From Serilophus lunatus (Eukaryota > Chordata > Aves > Passeriformes > Eurylaimidae): 64,000 bases of DNA. The DNA is taken from NCBI GenBank assembly GCA_013399895.1, contig VXBA01006127.1, forward strand, positions 499,361 to 563,360, written 5' to 3'. Positions 22,541 through 36,400 of this stretch are shown piece after piece. Positions within the stretch are counted from its first letter, which is position 1; every line of letters begins with the position of its first letter. Below the pieces are notes generated by a model. The model worked only from the letters and a program-made list of their open reading frames with translations, was not told where the DNA came from and did no database searches. The position numbers and the translations under genes were made by a program.

Positions 22541-25500
22541 TGCAGCTGTGCACCCTGCAACCCCCACTGCACTGTGCAGCCCACTGTACTGCCAGTACAA
22601 GAGAGTTTGCACCCAGTCCAGTGACAATAACCTTATTGCTAATTCCTTTGTCAAATAAAGAGTTAATATTCTAAGCTGAGTTGTATCTGTGCTATCATCA
22701 AGTTCATTATTTTTCTGACATTGAATGTTAATTTTTAAAAGAGGATTGCATTGGGAGAATTGAAGCTAAGCTCAGGGATTTTGGGGAAGTATCTACCAAA
22801 GACAGCAGTCTTGTTTTCTTGTATCACATTGTATTTTGTCTACAGTGGAAAGCACATACATAGATGAGGCATAAATTATACAGGCTTCTTCATGTATTCA
22901 TCATGCAGTATATGCTCATAAAAGATGAAAATTATATATGAAAAATGCACTCTGAATAGGCTTTTACTTGTATATAATTGAAAGGGCAGACTAGTGCACA
23001 ACCCACACCCACTCCAGCTGAATATATGTGAAGCTGAAACACCAAAGCAGGCTGCCAGTAACCTAGCTACACAAAATCTCACCCAATAACTCAATGTCTG
23101 TACTGCACACTGCAAAAGCTCCCTCCTCACCTCAAGTATGCAGTGAGCTGTGTAGAATCCCACCAGTTCTCTCTGCCAGAGAACTCTAGCAGTTGGTGTT
23201 GGTGGGATATTTCATTCAATTCAAATTACTGATTTGCCCCACACAAACTGAAATGAGCAGCAATATCTCTTCCTGTCTCTCCCACATAAATGCTGTTCAA
23301 GAGCTAAGGAGCATATTCAGACCACCATTGCCATTTAGGGTGGTACCACATATACAACTCCTTGCTATGGCAATAATAGGAACAAAGTGGTGAGCTTTTA
23401 AGAGATAATGTTGCTTTGAGAAGTGTGAAAATTTATCAGATGGTTCTTACATGTACTTTAAGTTTACCAGGACCTGTGTTGAGCCACTTAAAAATGGAAT
23501 TGGAGAGTTTGACTGCAAAATGGATTTAAAATAAGGGATCTTAGGTTGCCCTTGGGAAGATCATTTTCAAAGGAACACATGGTAAGGCTGTGGGACATAA
23601 AGTACCTGCTAACATGCATAAAATATATTTGTTCATTCTGCAGCTACTAGTTTCAATATCTGAACTATAACTGATATCTCAGTTGAGAGCAGCTAACATT
23701 TGCTTGTGTAAGTTACAAAAAAAAAAACAAACTTGTTCTTCTGTGAGAGAAATAGCAGCTGGAGACATCCATTGTTAAAAATCTTTGGATCCTGATAGAA
23801 GCTGGTTTGCTAGAAGCTATTTTTTTGAAAGCTTGGGAATTTGAAATAAAAATAAATGGGTTGCGTAGCATTAGGGTTTTGTGTGGCACGTTGAATAACA
23901 TAATGCTTATGAGACCTTGAAGCATGAAACAGAGTACCAAATAACAAACAGATATCAATATGGAGCTAGAAGATTGAAAGATTGGAAAACATTGATGACA
24001 GAGTATTGCATAGTCCCCATTACTTCCAGCACCTTTCTGCAAGGCTAAACTATTTGGATTTACTAATGCGGTTTCTAGAGCAGCCATAAGGCCAGTTTTG
24101 TTGGCATAAGAGAAGCAAGCTGACACGTGCTGGTAGAGGATCTGGAAAGTTCTTCCAGGGTCACAGGGCAGGTTGGCTTCATTATACAAAAAAAGCAGCG
24201 TATTCTGAAACTGTGGCTCAAGCCAGACCTTCTGCTCTGAAATAAAGTGACAGCCCTGCGGAAAGTTTGATGTAAGTTCTGGCAAATCAGTTCCTGAGAG
24301 AGGTGTAAGAAAGTGCTCCACCGGAGTCATTAGAACTGTGATAATTTGCCTAAAAACTTGTCCCAAGGATTCATAATCACCTCAGCTTGTTCTTGCCTCA
24401 CTATTTTGTCTTATTAGCTTCAGTCTTACTTTCAGACACTCTAGTATATTATGGGTCCAATGAGCAATCTGAGTAATATCACAGAAATCTAAGCAGAAAA
24501 CAGTAAGGGAAAAGAATTCCATATGATCCTGAGGAAGGAGCAACAGTTTCTTTCAGGCTAAAGTAAGCAAACAGAAAAATAAGATTTGTATTCTGTATCA
24601 GGAAAAACTAATGTTCTGATATACTCAAAGATGATTTAGATATTCAGAGTAACTGGCTTGATTTTGTGCTACTAAGAGTGTATTCCTTCTTGCTGAAAAT
24701 ATCCCTGGAAGTGATTTTTAAATGTATATGTCACTTCAGATTGCATAGTGCTATTTGGAGGTGAACATCTCATCCTGTGACCTCACATCACTTCCCATGC
24801 AGTGCAGCTCACAAAAGCCTAGTAGCAAAACATACACTTCTCTTCACAGCATAAGGTAAAGCAGGTCAAAAAGGTGAGGGGAAAAGGGTGTAAGTAACTC
24901 AAATTGCTTTATAGATTTAGGCACTAGCTGTCCAAAGCCTTAACCTGGTTGCCTGGTGATTGTTTTTCAATTGCCAGTGATTTTATACCAATGCATAAAC
25001 TCCTTGGGGAGAACACTGATAAGACAGTGTGAGATTTTCTGTCTTTTATCAAGTTCCTCTCTAATTTCAGAAAGTGAGTTGGATACTGTAGACACGATTA
25101 ACCACTAAAAGTAGCACAACCTGAATTTCTCACTGTGCCCCCATGTACTAGTGGTACGGGGTTCCCTGATGCTAAACTTGCATTTTAGTGCTGTAAAAGA
25201 CAGCTAACATTCCTACCTTTTGAAAACAACACTTGTAAGCACTCTGTAGATCAGAAGAAATTGCATCTACCTTGTAGCTTTAGGCCGTTGGCTTAAGTGC
25301 AAGTTGACATTTGCAGCTCGCTGAGTCCCTGGTGGACAGGCATTCACCACACAAGAGCCCCTGTACATAATATTGTAAAATTGGAAGTGAATTACAGGAG
25401 ACTAAAACTGATGCTGACACAGAATAAATTACGCAGAACATTAAAGAAGGGTCTGAGAATGTGATGGGTCAGAGGCAAAAGAGGGACAGAAAGTTGAAAG

Positions 25501-26157
25501 TTCTTATTTGATCATCAGCTATTACTTTCACCCTAAATTGATCTCTTTTTTCAAACTTCTTAGACACCAACAAAACTTAAGAGAGAATCAGCTGATATTT
25601 CACAGATTTTAAGGAAGGTCTGCTCATAAGACGAAAAAATGGGAAATGTGTTAAGAGAGTGTAATAGGAACTACAACAAAAAATTTTTCATGCACTTGTT
25701 AAATTGGAAGGAATCTATTGCTACAGAAATTTACAGGGGTTTTGGTTTACACAAGGAAGTAAAAAAAGCAACACAGGGTGAACTAGATCTTTTTATATGA
25801 AAAACAAACCATGACCATATTTATTCCTCCTTATGAAGTGAAAACACAAAGAATCAGAGGCAGAACTACTATACAGACATCCATTTACAGATATGGACTG
25901 ATCTATATATGGTATTGTTTTGCTTCTGAAAACTGGAGCACATTCAAATATTGAACAAGCCCCACACAACATCTTAAAGAATCTATGCTCCCAAACTTAT
26001 CTATTACATGTAATCCTTGTGCAATTGTCAGTCACCTGTCCTTGTTACTAAGCAAAACAAATAAAAGTTCAATGAGACCTAAGGACCTAAAATGCACTGC
26101 AGTAGTTTTCAGGGACAGTTCAAATCCAGCTGCTTTTGTTCTGAATTTTCACGTGGC
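22541..26157. other. Unique DNA around the 23.7-24.4 kb open frame
   Basis: No repeat family recognised. The one segment that stands out is the minus-strand open frame at 23713-24381, annotated separately. The rest has short frames only. Confidence 0.4.
23713..24381 (-). CDS. Unrecognised open frame, possible exon or retrocopy
   Basis: The longest open frame not explained by a repeat, about 222 codons from the codon after a TGA at 24382. The first in-frame ATG lies a dozen codons inside a TTG at 24366, so a start here is doubtful. The first roughly 105 residues look like a real folded domain: mixed composition, aromatic-rich, with blocks FPQGCHFISEQKVWLEP, QFQNTLLFLYNEANLP and FQILYQHVSACFSYANKTG. 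After residue ~115 the reading becomes low-grade and ends in a phenylalanine run from an A-tract. That fits a coding exon or pseudogene of about 300 bp running into noncoding DNA. Possible splice sites (acceptor before 24350; GTAAAT donor near 24060) are weak. I do not recognise the family. Confidence 0.25.
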   Translation of the reverse strand, partial: GDYESLGQVFRQIITVLMTPVEHFLTPLSGTDLPELTSNFPQGCHFISEQKVWLEPQFQNTLLFLYNEANLPCDPGRTFQILYQHVSACFSYANKTGLMAALETALVNPNSLALQKGAGSNGDYAILCHQCFPIFQSSSSILISVCYLVLCFMLQGLISIMLFNVPHKTLMLRNPFIFISNSQAFKKIASSKPASIRIQRFLTMDVSSCYFSHRRTSLFFFL

Positions 26158-26572
26158 ATCATAGAATAACCTGAGTTGGAAGGCACACATTAGGATCACT
26201 GAAGTCCTAAGTCCTGGCCCTGCACAGGACAACCTCAAGAGTCACACCATCGGCCAGAGACCATTGTCAAAACTCTTCATGAACTCTGTCAGGCTTGATG
26301 CTGTGATCACTTCCCTGGGGAGTGCATTCCAGTGCTCAACCATCCTCTGCATGAAAAACCTTTTCCTAATATCCAACCTAAACCTCCCTTGACACAACTT
26401 CAGGCCATTCCCTAGGATCCTGTCGCTGGTTGTCAGAGAAAAGAGATCAGTGTCTGCCCCTTCTCCTCCCTTTTTGAGGAAACAGTAGACCACTGTGAGG
26501 TGTCCCCTCAGACTCCTCTTCTCCAGGCTGAACAGATCAAGTGACCCCAGCCACTCCTCAGACGGTTTCCTC
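26158..26572 (-). mobile_element. CR1 LINE 3' end (copy F), inverted partner of copy E
   Basis: Antisense CR1 beginning with the reversed tail 'atcatagaataacctgag'. The minus frame at 26242-26493 reads the ORF2 C-terminus with the same blocks as copy E (RFRLDIRKRFFMQRMVEHW). Bases 26158-26468 align without gaps to 21156-20846 with 5 differences in 311. The next ~27 bases are much more diverged, and the following ~50 bp are similar again (3 differences). Confidence 0.92.
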
Positions 26573-26861
26573 TGGTGGAGCTACTTGTACGAGTAAGAAT
26601 ATTTGGCCTTCAGAAGGTTTGTGGAAGTGAGTCCTTGAAGAACTGAGTCCTTGAAGTGTTTTAGAGCTTGGATCTGTCGATTTATCTGAAAAAAAGGACA
26701 GGACTCAGGAAGAATTAGTAGAGTCCTCTACAGGGAGAGTAGTTATGCATGAGACTAATCATAGTCTATATTCTTCACAGACAGTGCAGTAGGAAACATA
26801 AAAAAAGAGGTTTGTAGGAAGAGGATGTGCCATTTATTATGAGAGAAAATAACTATCAGAA

Positions 26862-26931
26862 GTTAAAGAAAAAAAAAACACAAACAAAAACAAAACAAAA
26901 ACCCAACAAACAAAAAAAACCCACCCCAGAC
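26862..26931. repeat. A-rich (CAAA)n low-complexity tract
   Basis: Runs of A interrupted by single C, grading into 'aaaacccaacaaac'. Simple repeat. Confidence 0.85.
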
Positions 26932-27831
26932 TATTAATTCCATAGTTGCTCAGGCACAAAAATGTACAGCTGACAATTAGGAATGAAGACAATGCTGAAG
27001 TGAAAGTTAGATTAGCTAGAAAACTTCAGAATTTTGAAAACAGGAGTAAGGCATTTTCTAAGCAAGGAAATATTTATAGTGGCCAAAAAATCCTTCACAG
27101 TAACGAAGATAGAAAATTTTCTGGCTTTAAATTTCTATCAGAGGCAAGCTGGAATATCTAATCTATAACAACCTGAAATTGAGACAGTCTTTATGAGACA
27201 GGAAGAGAGTAGGAGGTAGTAGAAGGGTAACAAATACAGTCATTCGTACTTTAGAAATCTATTTTTTCATTGTCTTCTTCACAGTATGTTCAAAAAGTGT
27301 TAGACCTTCCTTGATCTCAAGAATGTCTTTTAATCTTCTAATAACAAGGGAATCGATTAAGAAGAATAGAAAAGGCAGGGTCTCCAATGGGTTTTTTCAT
27401 TCCCTTCTTAGGTCACACTCAGATTTATGCAAGAGAAGAAGTGATCTGAAAGAAGGAGGAGTAAATTTGATCACTTCTTTTTCACAAAATTCTTTAGATA
27501 GTGAATTTCAGTTGGTGAATTTATAACCAATAAACTCAAATTACATAGTATGGGTTTCATCTGACATCCTGAAAATCTCACACTGAATAAAATGAACAGT
27601 TGCTTGCAATCACCAAAGGATTATCTCATTTACATTTTCAAAAGGGATTATTGCCTTTAAAGGACAAGCATCTTCTGGGCTAATTAATTTTCTCAGACTA
27701 ACTTGCAATGTATGGTGAGCACTTGATTAAATATTAATATGGGGTATGAGGTCATAATTTTTGCAGTTTTCTAAATCTGTTAGTTTATTGTCAATGGGTT
27801 AAAAATGCAAGGATGTGCATGAATGTTTTTG

Positions 27832-27847
27832 CGTGTGTGTGTGTGTA
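27832..27847. repeat. (GT)8 microsatellite
   Basis: An uninterrupted GT run followed by 'atatttatgg'. Confidence 0.9.
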
Positions 27848-30800
27848 TATTTATGGGTTGTGGGAGAAGATAGAAAATTAAGATTAACAGACATTTGCAA
27901 CATCTGGCTTCTTCTAGAGAATACAGAAAAGTTTGTGATAAGTGAACAGAACACCATACATTTAATCTCCATTGATAGCAGGATATGATTTTAGAATCCA
28001 GGAATTTCTGAATATTATGCATGGATATGTGCATAAATATGGGATATTTAGTGTAAGCTTTTCATATAAACATTCAAAAACATCAGGCCAAAGAATGTGT
28101 TACCTTAGATCAAGGAAAAGCCCCACACTACCCCCTAGTGATCAAAGTTTGGTGACCTCCAAATAACAGAAAACACAATAAGTGGACTTCAGATCACAAG
28201 AACAAAAAAATGCCCAGGAGCGATGCAAGTCACTGCTGATGTTCTTTACTTAGGATCCTTTTCATGATAGAAGAATAAAGAAATGGCTGTCGAAAGGCTG
28301 CAACTTCCAATTCCTTGGTCTGAAGCCTCAGTCTTGGTAAAAAAACAAATACAAAAATGTATATATTCAGAAGGAAAAAAGCCCAAAAACCTCAGGGGAG
28401 ATATTTCAAGTGTTAGGATTTGCAAAAATAATAAAATATGTTTTAATGCAACCTTATAGTTGTCAAAAGATGGGTTTTTTCAGCTTTGTGAGCTATTTGC
28501 ATTGTTCAGATATACTGATTTAGCAGATATCATACATACATTATTTATTAGCTTTACATAATCTTGAAATTATACAAACCAAAAGCCAGGACTACATGTG
28601 TATCTGTGGTAAAACTGAAACTAATTAAGCAATGGTTAATGCATCAGAGACTACTATCTGAATCTTAAAAGAAAAAAGAATCACCAACAATAACTTCGGT
28701 ATGACTTTGTAGAGATTTTTGTCACATTTCACTAAAGTAAATAAGAATGTATAAGCATATTCTAAGCTGAACCAATGGACCAACTCGTGTTGAGAAGTAA
28801 CTAAATCAGGGGGGTTTTTGGTATTTTTTTCTAATAAAGATGTCCCAAGATAAAACAGAAAATGATTTTGTGTTTATTTCATCTTTACTTTTTTTCACCG
28901 AGTGACAATACAGTCAGTTCTTTTGGATGCTCTAAGAAGTGAGAAATCACTAACTTACTTGGAGAAGCTTTCTGACAGGTTCTGCTTTTGCTAACATAAA
29001 TTTTATGCCCTATCTACAGGTAGGTGATCTGCCTTGAGTTCTCTCTTTTCCACATTACCTAAAATCAAAGCCCTACAAAACGGAGATCTTTCAATACCAT
29101 TTGCAGAAGAGTTATTACATATCCTTACCAGACTTCTATATAATTAATTGTTGTTGATCCTTCACATTCTAAATTTTACATTAAGTTTATTAACACAGCA
29201 TCTAAGAACCTTTCAAGTTAATGCATGAAGTCCCAATTATAAATCTGTATACCTTTGTCTTTCCCAGAGGACACCTCTTAAGATCATCTTTTTTATTCTT
29301 TTTTTTTTTCCTTTAGCAATTTCTGCCAGGTGTACATCCTCTTTTCTTTTTTTGCAGTTGTGGAAAAACTTCATCCTTACAGCTGGCAACTTCATAATAC
29401 ATAGGAAAGGGAGATATTGAAAGATATGACAGCTCTTAGATTAAAATTATCAGGGCCATGGGACACTAAATCTAATATTCCAATTCATTATAGGACACCA
29501 GTGTAAGACAGGCTGTGCAAGAAGCAGTCAACATTATGATGAAAATATCCAGAGGAAAATAATGCTAATAGAAGGGGGCTGAAAAGTAAAAGAAAATCAG
29601 ACATTAAGGACTTTTTGGAGCTGATGCACTTTTCATTGAGACAGAACTATATTATGTTAACATGAGAGCAATAGCTGAGACAAGCGGTAAAATCAAGAAA
29701 ATAAGGAAGACTAGAGGCATGAAAAGGAAAATCCACAGCATCCAAAAGTAGAAAAGGCTAAATAAAAATAGAATGCAAGGTTATGCCACACACTGGTGTG
29801 CTACACACACACCCCTCGGTGCACTTTCAGATCCACAAATAAATCCAAAATCATGGCCTGTGTAAATACAATTTTTAAAAAAGGGCCAAATATAAATATA
29901 AATCTGAGAAAAAAAATCAAGTATCTTTGAATAAAAGAATCATCTATTAAAACCCCTACAGTCTGAAGGCCTCTCCAGAGGTGCCTACTTACCAATATTA
30001 TACACTACTAATAAGATTTGATAATTTTTATGAATTTGTATGAAATAGAAATCAAAAATTCATGCTGGGCCTTTACCTGTGCTGCAAAGATGAATATTTA
30101 ATACTATTTGCAGCAACAAGATTGGGGAAAAAGAGAGTAAAGGATTGATCCTTGGCCCTAAGGCCAAGTGGCACAGACTGGATCACATCCAAAATGCTTA
30201 GGGCTGGCCCTCTCTAGAGAAGATGTTTTGGAGAAAATTAGCAGAAGCAGTCCTCAAAAGAACTGGGAAATAAGTTGAAAATTAATCATGTAGGCATTCC
30301 GGATTGTAGTGCTTGACTTCCCTGGCTTATATTTGACTGTGTAGACTTGTCCAGAAGCTCTGCAATAAACTAGAAAAGATGGTAATAATTTTACCCAAAA
30401 CAAAGAAAATTTAAATTGGGAAGGAATTTTTTTTCAAGGCACTTGCTGCTTATTTGTACGGACAATATAAGATGGAGACTGGAGGACTTTATGCACTTAG
30501 GTTTTGTGATAAACACAAATAGTTGATAGCTTACTACTGCTGAAGTTCATCTCAGTTATTATATTCTTTTTCAATCCCTCATGAAACTGACACAGCATCA
30601 TAAAGTCTGAGGATTTCATACTTGTCGTGCTCACAGGTACAACCCTTAGAATAAACAAGTAGTATACACATTTTAATAATTAATCCCTTTCCTTCTCACT
30701 TCCCTCGAGATTGATTTGTATCTGTTCCCATCTCCTTATATCTATATTTATTTTGTTTCTTACACACATGTTTAAATTTAATCTGACTGTGTCCTTAGGC

Positions 30801-32220
30801 CTGTTGTTGATAATTAAACCAACGTATTTTATTCCCTACAGCATGCATTACAAACTCTCTTTCTAAAAATGAGTCTGAAGCTTCCCCTTGATATCAGTAA
30901 AATTATAGTTTGGTTTCCCTTCTGAATAATTTTGTATTGGGCATAGTTTTAGATTTTTCAGCTGGGGTAAATATGGATTCCTATCTCTAAGTTTAAAGTA
31001 GTTTTTCTGATTGATGTCAAGTGAGTATTTGACCTGTAATCCAAACCTGTTAGCAAAGATGGAAAGGGTAATCAAATGCCAGTTGTATTTGGAGCTGCAA
31101 TTTTTATTTTTTTTTTCCTTGACAATATAAAACCAGATCGTAAACCCCATTTGCCCATTTAAATAGTCACGTTGAAGACACAGGAACTGTTCAAGTGAAC
31201 AATGCTTTCAAAACACCTAGGAATTGATGGTATTTGGTTTCATATTTAAATCCAATTATTATTTCCGTTTTTTCCAGGTAATGTCATATTAACCCATCAT
31301 GACAGAAAAGACTGGTTGTTTAAACCGTAGTCTTTGGACCTGAACATATTTCTACGTGGCAGATGAATACCTAGGGAAGGAGCTTTTCTGGACAAGCACA
31401 GAAATTATTTGAAATAAGTAGACTATTATACATGTCAACTTGGCAGAGACTTGTGAAAATATATATGTATCCAGAAACATATATTCTTCTGATTTCACCA
31501 ACTCTATTAAACGGGAGAGAAACTCTCTTTCTATATATCTTTCTTTTCTTGTATCATTAGATTTTCACAGGAAAACTACACCAGTACTTCATAAAAAAGC
31601 TGTGTTTGAGTCAGTGAACAACATTTCAGGTTTACAATGCAGAACATTAAATAGCTTCACTAAATATTATCACTAAAATGAAACATTTTTATTCATTTTT
31701 ATTTCCTCTCCCGGTACCATGTGGTTCTGCTTTCTGATATGCTGTGCAAATGTATATCACAAATGGGGTGGGATAAGTCTGGGCCCTGTGAATAGATTGA
31801 CAGATTCTCTAGGCTGCCCTCTTCTGCCTTTTCCTTCTTCTCCTTATTCAACAGAATGTGAAATAAAGTCCATGAGAAACTTAAGAAAGGTATTTAAAAC
31901 AGGCCACTGCAGAAGACAGAGTAGCAAGGGGACGGTGGCTTTGTGCAGAATCTCAGCAGAGTTTTACCATATACCCTGGTTGAAGACATCTGTATGCTTT
32001 AACATGAATGACTGCTGTGTAACCTAAGAACACACTGTGACATTCATACATGCTGCCTTTGACAACACCATCTGCACTTATAGCTTGTAAGGGCTCATTG
32101 CTATGGAGATCTGTCAGTGTGTTAATATTCCTTAATGTACCATCTAGAAAGCACAGTATTGTGCAGGTAGAAGATTAGCTTTGCTTGCTTGAGAAAATCC
32201 TAGAAAAAAGGAGAACAAAA

Positions 32221-32240
32221 GTGATGTTTTTGAACATCAC
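32221..32240. repeat. Perfect 8-bp stem-loop
   Basis: GTGATGTT, loop TTTG, AACATCAC. A perfect short palindrome in unique DNA with no known role. Confidence 0.85.
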
Positions 32241-33405
32241 CAGGAAGGTGATTTCCACCACGTGCCATGATCAGTGTGAAGGAGCTCAACCGGTGCTGCA
32301 TCAGCAGGGGATGTAAGATTGCTATTACCTTTTCTGTTACTGTTATTAAACAACTAACTAGATTTGACAATTAACCTTTCTTGTGGCACAGATCCCTAAG
32401 GATCCCAAAGTAACCAGCATCTCCTTCATGCAAAACAGTATTGAAGAACCAAAGGCAAGTCAGCCTAATGCTGCAGAAAGCACTATTCAGAAACACACAG
32501 GCCTTTCTTCCTAGTAATTTCCCTTGAATATGAGTGCCTCTGAAGTTTTCCCGTTATGGTCATTATGTCCTTCCTTTTGTGGTTCTTTTAACTGCTCCAA
32601 ATACTATTTTCCACTGGACACCTGTGGACTGATATTACTGGCCAAGTTGTCACTAGAGAGACAATGCTCACACAGAGTCACGTCTCTAGTACTGAATACC
32701 ATAAATTCTAGACTTTGTATTTAGTTCATGGGTGTTAAAATTCAGCACAATACCAGTGGAGCAAAAGATGTTACACTGATAAACTATGTAGGCTCTTTTA
32801 TTTTTAAATGATTTTCAACATAGTTAAACATACGTGACTAAGGCCCTACTGCTTTTTTATCACTATGAGCAGCAACAAATTCTACAGTCCCTTCCTCATG
32901 CATGAAGCTTGTATTTCCATGGCTGTAGTGTAATTCTCACAATAAAATTCCAACAAATATTTTAGAAGTTGGGATAAATTAAAATCCGAGAGTTCAAATT
33001 CAGGAGAGACTGGTGACTAAGCAGTCATTAGCCTAAAAAATTTGTGCAGCTACTTAGCACGTTTCCTTGCCCATGATTTAGAAGTGCCTATATCACAGAA
33101 CTCTTTTGAAAAGATCTCAGCCATTACAATACCAGACTTGATTCATAATTATCTTGAAGATCATGAATGCCCATGTTCATGCCACCTCAGCAACAAACGC
33201 TAAGGCCAGTTTTGAAGGCAAATAATGAATGTGAACATAGAATTCCCCTGTCTGCCTCAGCTGGAGAGAAAGAGAAACAGAAGAGCTTTCCATTAAAGAT
33301 GAAATTAGTAGAAAAGTTTCAGAAGGTAAGCCAGGGGCTAACTTTCTTTCCAGCACTGAGCTGCAACACACAAGTAGTAGTTTACAGATTAAGAGCAATG
33401 TTAGA

Positions 33406-33432
33406 TAATGCATCACTATAGATGATGCATTA
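33406..33432. repeat. Perfect 10-bp inverted repeat
   Basis: Arms TAATGCATCA (33406-33415) and TGATGCATTA (33423-33432) flank a 7-base loop. It is short enough to arise by chance in 64 kb of AT-rich DNA. Confidence 0.85.
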
Positions 33433-36400
33433 AGGTTTCTACAATTGTAGATCCTGATCTTAAAGGATTCAGAGATGGAAAGAATATTTTTGAAAAAAGT
33501 TTCTGACTGCCACCTTCCTCCTGTTCCTTGTGATTGCTATCCTGTAGAAAATGTGATGTGCACCAGAGGAATGATGGTGAACATAGCAAACAGTGGCTCA
33601 GGAAGGCTGCAGTCCTCACACTCAAGGGAATGCCAGCACAATGATTAGGATTTAGAGCTGAGCTGGTCCTGGAAAGAAACCCTAGGGACAGCCAAGATTT
33701 GAGGAGAAGTTTTAATACCATTGTTGCTTGATATTGTTTCCAAGTTTCCAATGCAGACAAACCTCAGGAAAGTCAAAATTAGAGAACTGTTCAGGTCTTG
33801 ACGTGGAGAGGTTATGGATTCAAGCACTGTGTTACCATCTGCACAGGGACATATTATTGATATAGGATTGTCTCAAGAGGCACACTTCTGAATTTTAGTT
33901 GCCATGTACATGTCAGAGCTGGGGAAAGAGCAAAAGCCAGGTTTAGATAACTCAGGAATAGAGTTTTATGTCATGTGTTGCCTATTCACTAATTTCAGTG
34001 AAAAAACCCTCAGGTTATGCCTAATTTACCCAAACAGTGTGAATAGAATTTGATGAGCATGAGCTATGTATGAGCATAACTTCATAGAGGTTCTCAGAAA
34101 GCTGACCTATTTGTCAAAAATGTTCTGAATGTTGCCTGCTATTCTCCTTTGTTTCCTTTCCTGTGAAGTGTTCAGAATTACAATTTTGAGATATGCTGTG
34201 AGTTTAAGCATTACACTAAAAAGCATTTATTGTAAATCAATATTAAAAGCCAAATTTTACCCTCATTACTGCCACATGAAGCTCCACTGTCTTCATGGCA
34301 ACAGTGTAAATTAAAAAAAATCAGCATAAGCTCTTTCTTTCAAAATAAGAAAAACACTTAGCACAATCTCCATGTGAGCAATTTGTGGACATGATGTATC
34401 CCCCCTTAGTCTAGTGTTTCAGTATTTACAAATTGTACACAATAAATACTGTGCTTGTGTTCTATTTCAAAAAGTAAGGTAATAGACAATAAGTATCTTT
34501 ATTATATATTATTATATATTTATCTTACTATATGCTTTTACTCTCGAAATTTGCAGAAAGACACAGTGTGCTTCTATGTCTTGATATTTTGATTTTTGTA
34601 CAGTAGTGAAAAATACTGAGAGTATGGCACTGTGTGCAAGTATGTGATTTGTTGTAAGATTAACTAAAAACAAAGCTATGTCTTGTTTCTGATCACAGCT
34701 CTATGTATCAGACATTGACAAAATCTGCAGAAAATACAGAGAACAGGGCAAGATGATCACCAGTTTTGGTTCTAAGAATATTTTGCTCTGGAATGTAGTG
34801 GATTGTGATTCAGCATAAAAGGCAGCTGCAAGCCATTCAATACTCTCTTTCATTGGAAAAAAAAGAAATGATCATCCAGCCTTCTAAATACCACACCTCC
34901 TAACTTCATCAAGATTTATTTCTACTTTCTCTTTCAGCCTTTGTTAAAAAAGAAAAAAAGAAATTTAATGATACTATTCTCATTATACAGCTATCAGTTA
35001 CATAAAATGTCTTTGTTTAGAGGCCTAATAAAATTGGTCATATAAAGAGGAAATGAGATTTTGAATGTAAAACGAAGCTGACAGTGCTCTTCTATTACTA
35101 TGGTCTTATTAGGAAAAATTCTCTGACATCTGTTTATCCCCTGCAGCCAACCTTGTATTCAGAACACAGTAATTGATTCACAGCATCCACTGGGGATCTA
35201 ACTGGCTCACTTTTCCACACCGCACTACACAGGTATCTCTGCAGCTAATTCTGAATGTACATCTACATCGTTATCTCCTGGTGAACTGTGACCCGAAACA
35301 CTTTGGAGGCCCAGATGAAAGTGCTTCCTCACCCCTCCAGTGCTGGGGGTGCAGGCGTTTCTGCAGCACGGCAATTCACCCAGGACACCCAATCACAACC
35401 AGCCCCTTTGAAGCCCCGCTCAGCTGGGAGACCATGAATGATTCATGGCTTCTCTACACACACTAAAGGGGGAAGAGCAAAGCTAGTGTGTATTATTCAG
35501 GACTGCATCCTCAATAAGCCTCCGTGTTCAGCAAATTGCTACAATGTTTTCTGCTTAGTCCTCACCTGTACACAACATCTCTTTTTGTGCACAACTTTCT
35601 AATTTTAACGAAGATAGGCTGATTATCTAGAAGGCTATGGTAATTAACACAAAAACAAATAAAGAAGTCCAGTGTCAGTGCACAAAGACAGTGTTCAAAG
35701 GATTATAAGGAAATTAGGAAGAGGAGACGATCCTAATTTTACAATGGTTGCACTAACTTTTTTTTTTTTTATGTCTTATATTTCCACTACATCACAGAGG
35801 TTCATTTGGTTTCATAGTTTTATATTTCTGACTCCATACATACCTTGTCTGTTTGATGAAAGACTATTAACTCTAGTTCAGTACTCTAACAACCAAATGT
35901 CATAGAAGCTGATAGCTGCAATTAATACCTGCAAAAGAACCTATGAATTTCTGGGCATCCAGATGGTAGAGCCAGACACCAAACCTTGAAGCATGTCTCT
36001 TTAATACATCTTACAGGGAAGGTGTAATTTCAGTTGTCTTATATTCCCACTCTCAGAAATATTTCCAGAAGAAAAGATCATAATTGCTCAAGTAACAAAC
36101 TTCATCTTTTCATTCAAACACCTCGTTATATATCTGTGCTGATGGGATCACAAGACTGCAAACTCCTGCCAGCCTTTTCACACCATTCACATAGGCTGCC
36201 TGGACCTTGCTGAGATCACAAGTTAAAAGCTCAGTTACTTAAAGTAAAATTCAGAAACTGGCAAACCCAAAAGAGAGTCAGTTCCCATTGTCCTATTCAT
36301 TTCTGGCATACAGATGAGGTAGTACAGCTAAAAGTCACTCATGAGAGAATGATACCAATGCCAAGAAAGCAGAGAATTAAATAAACTAATTTTATGACTG

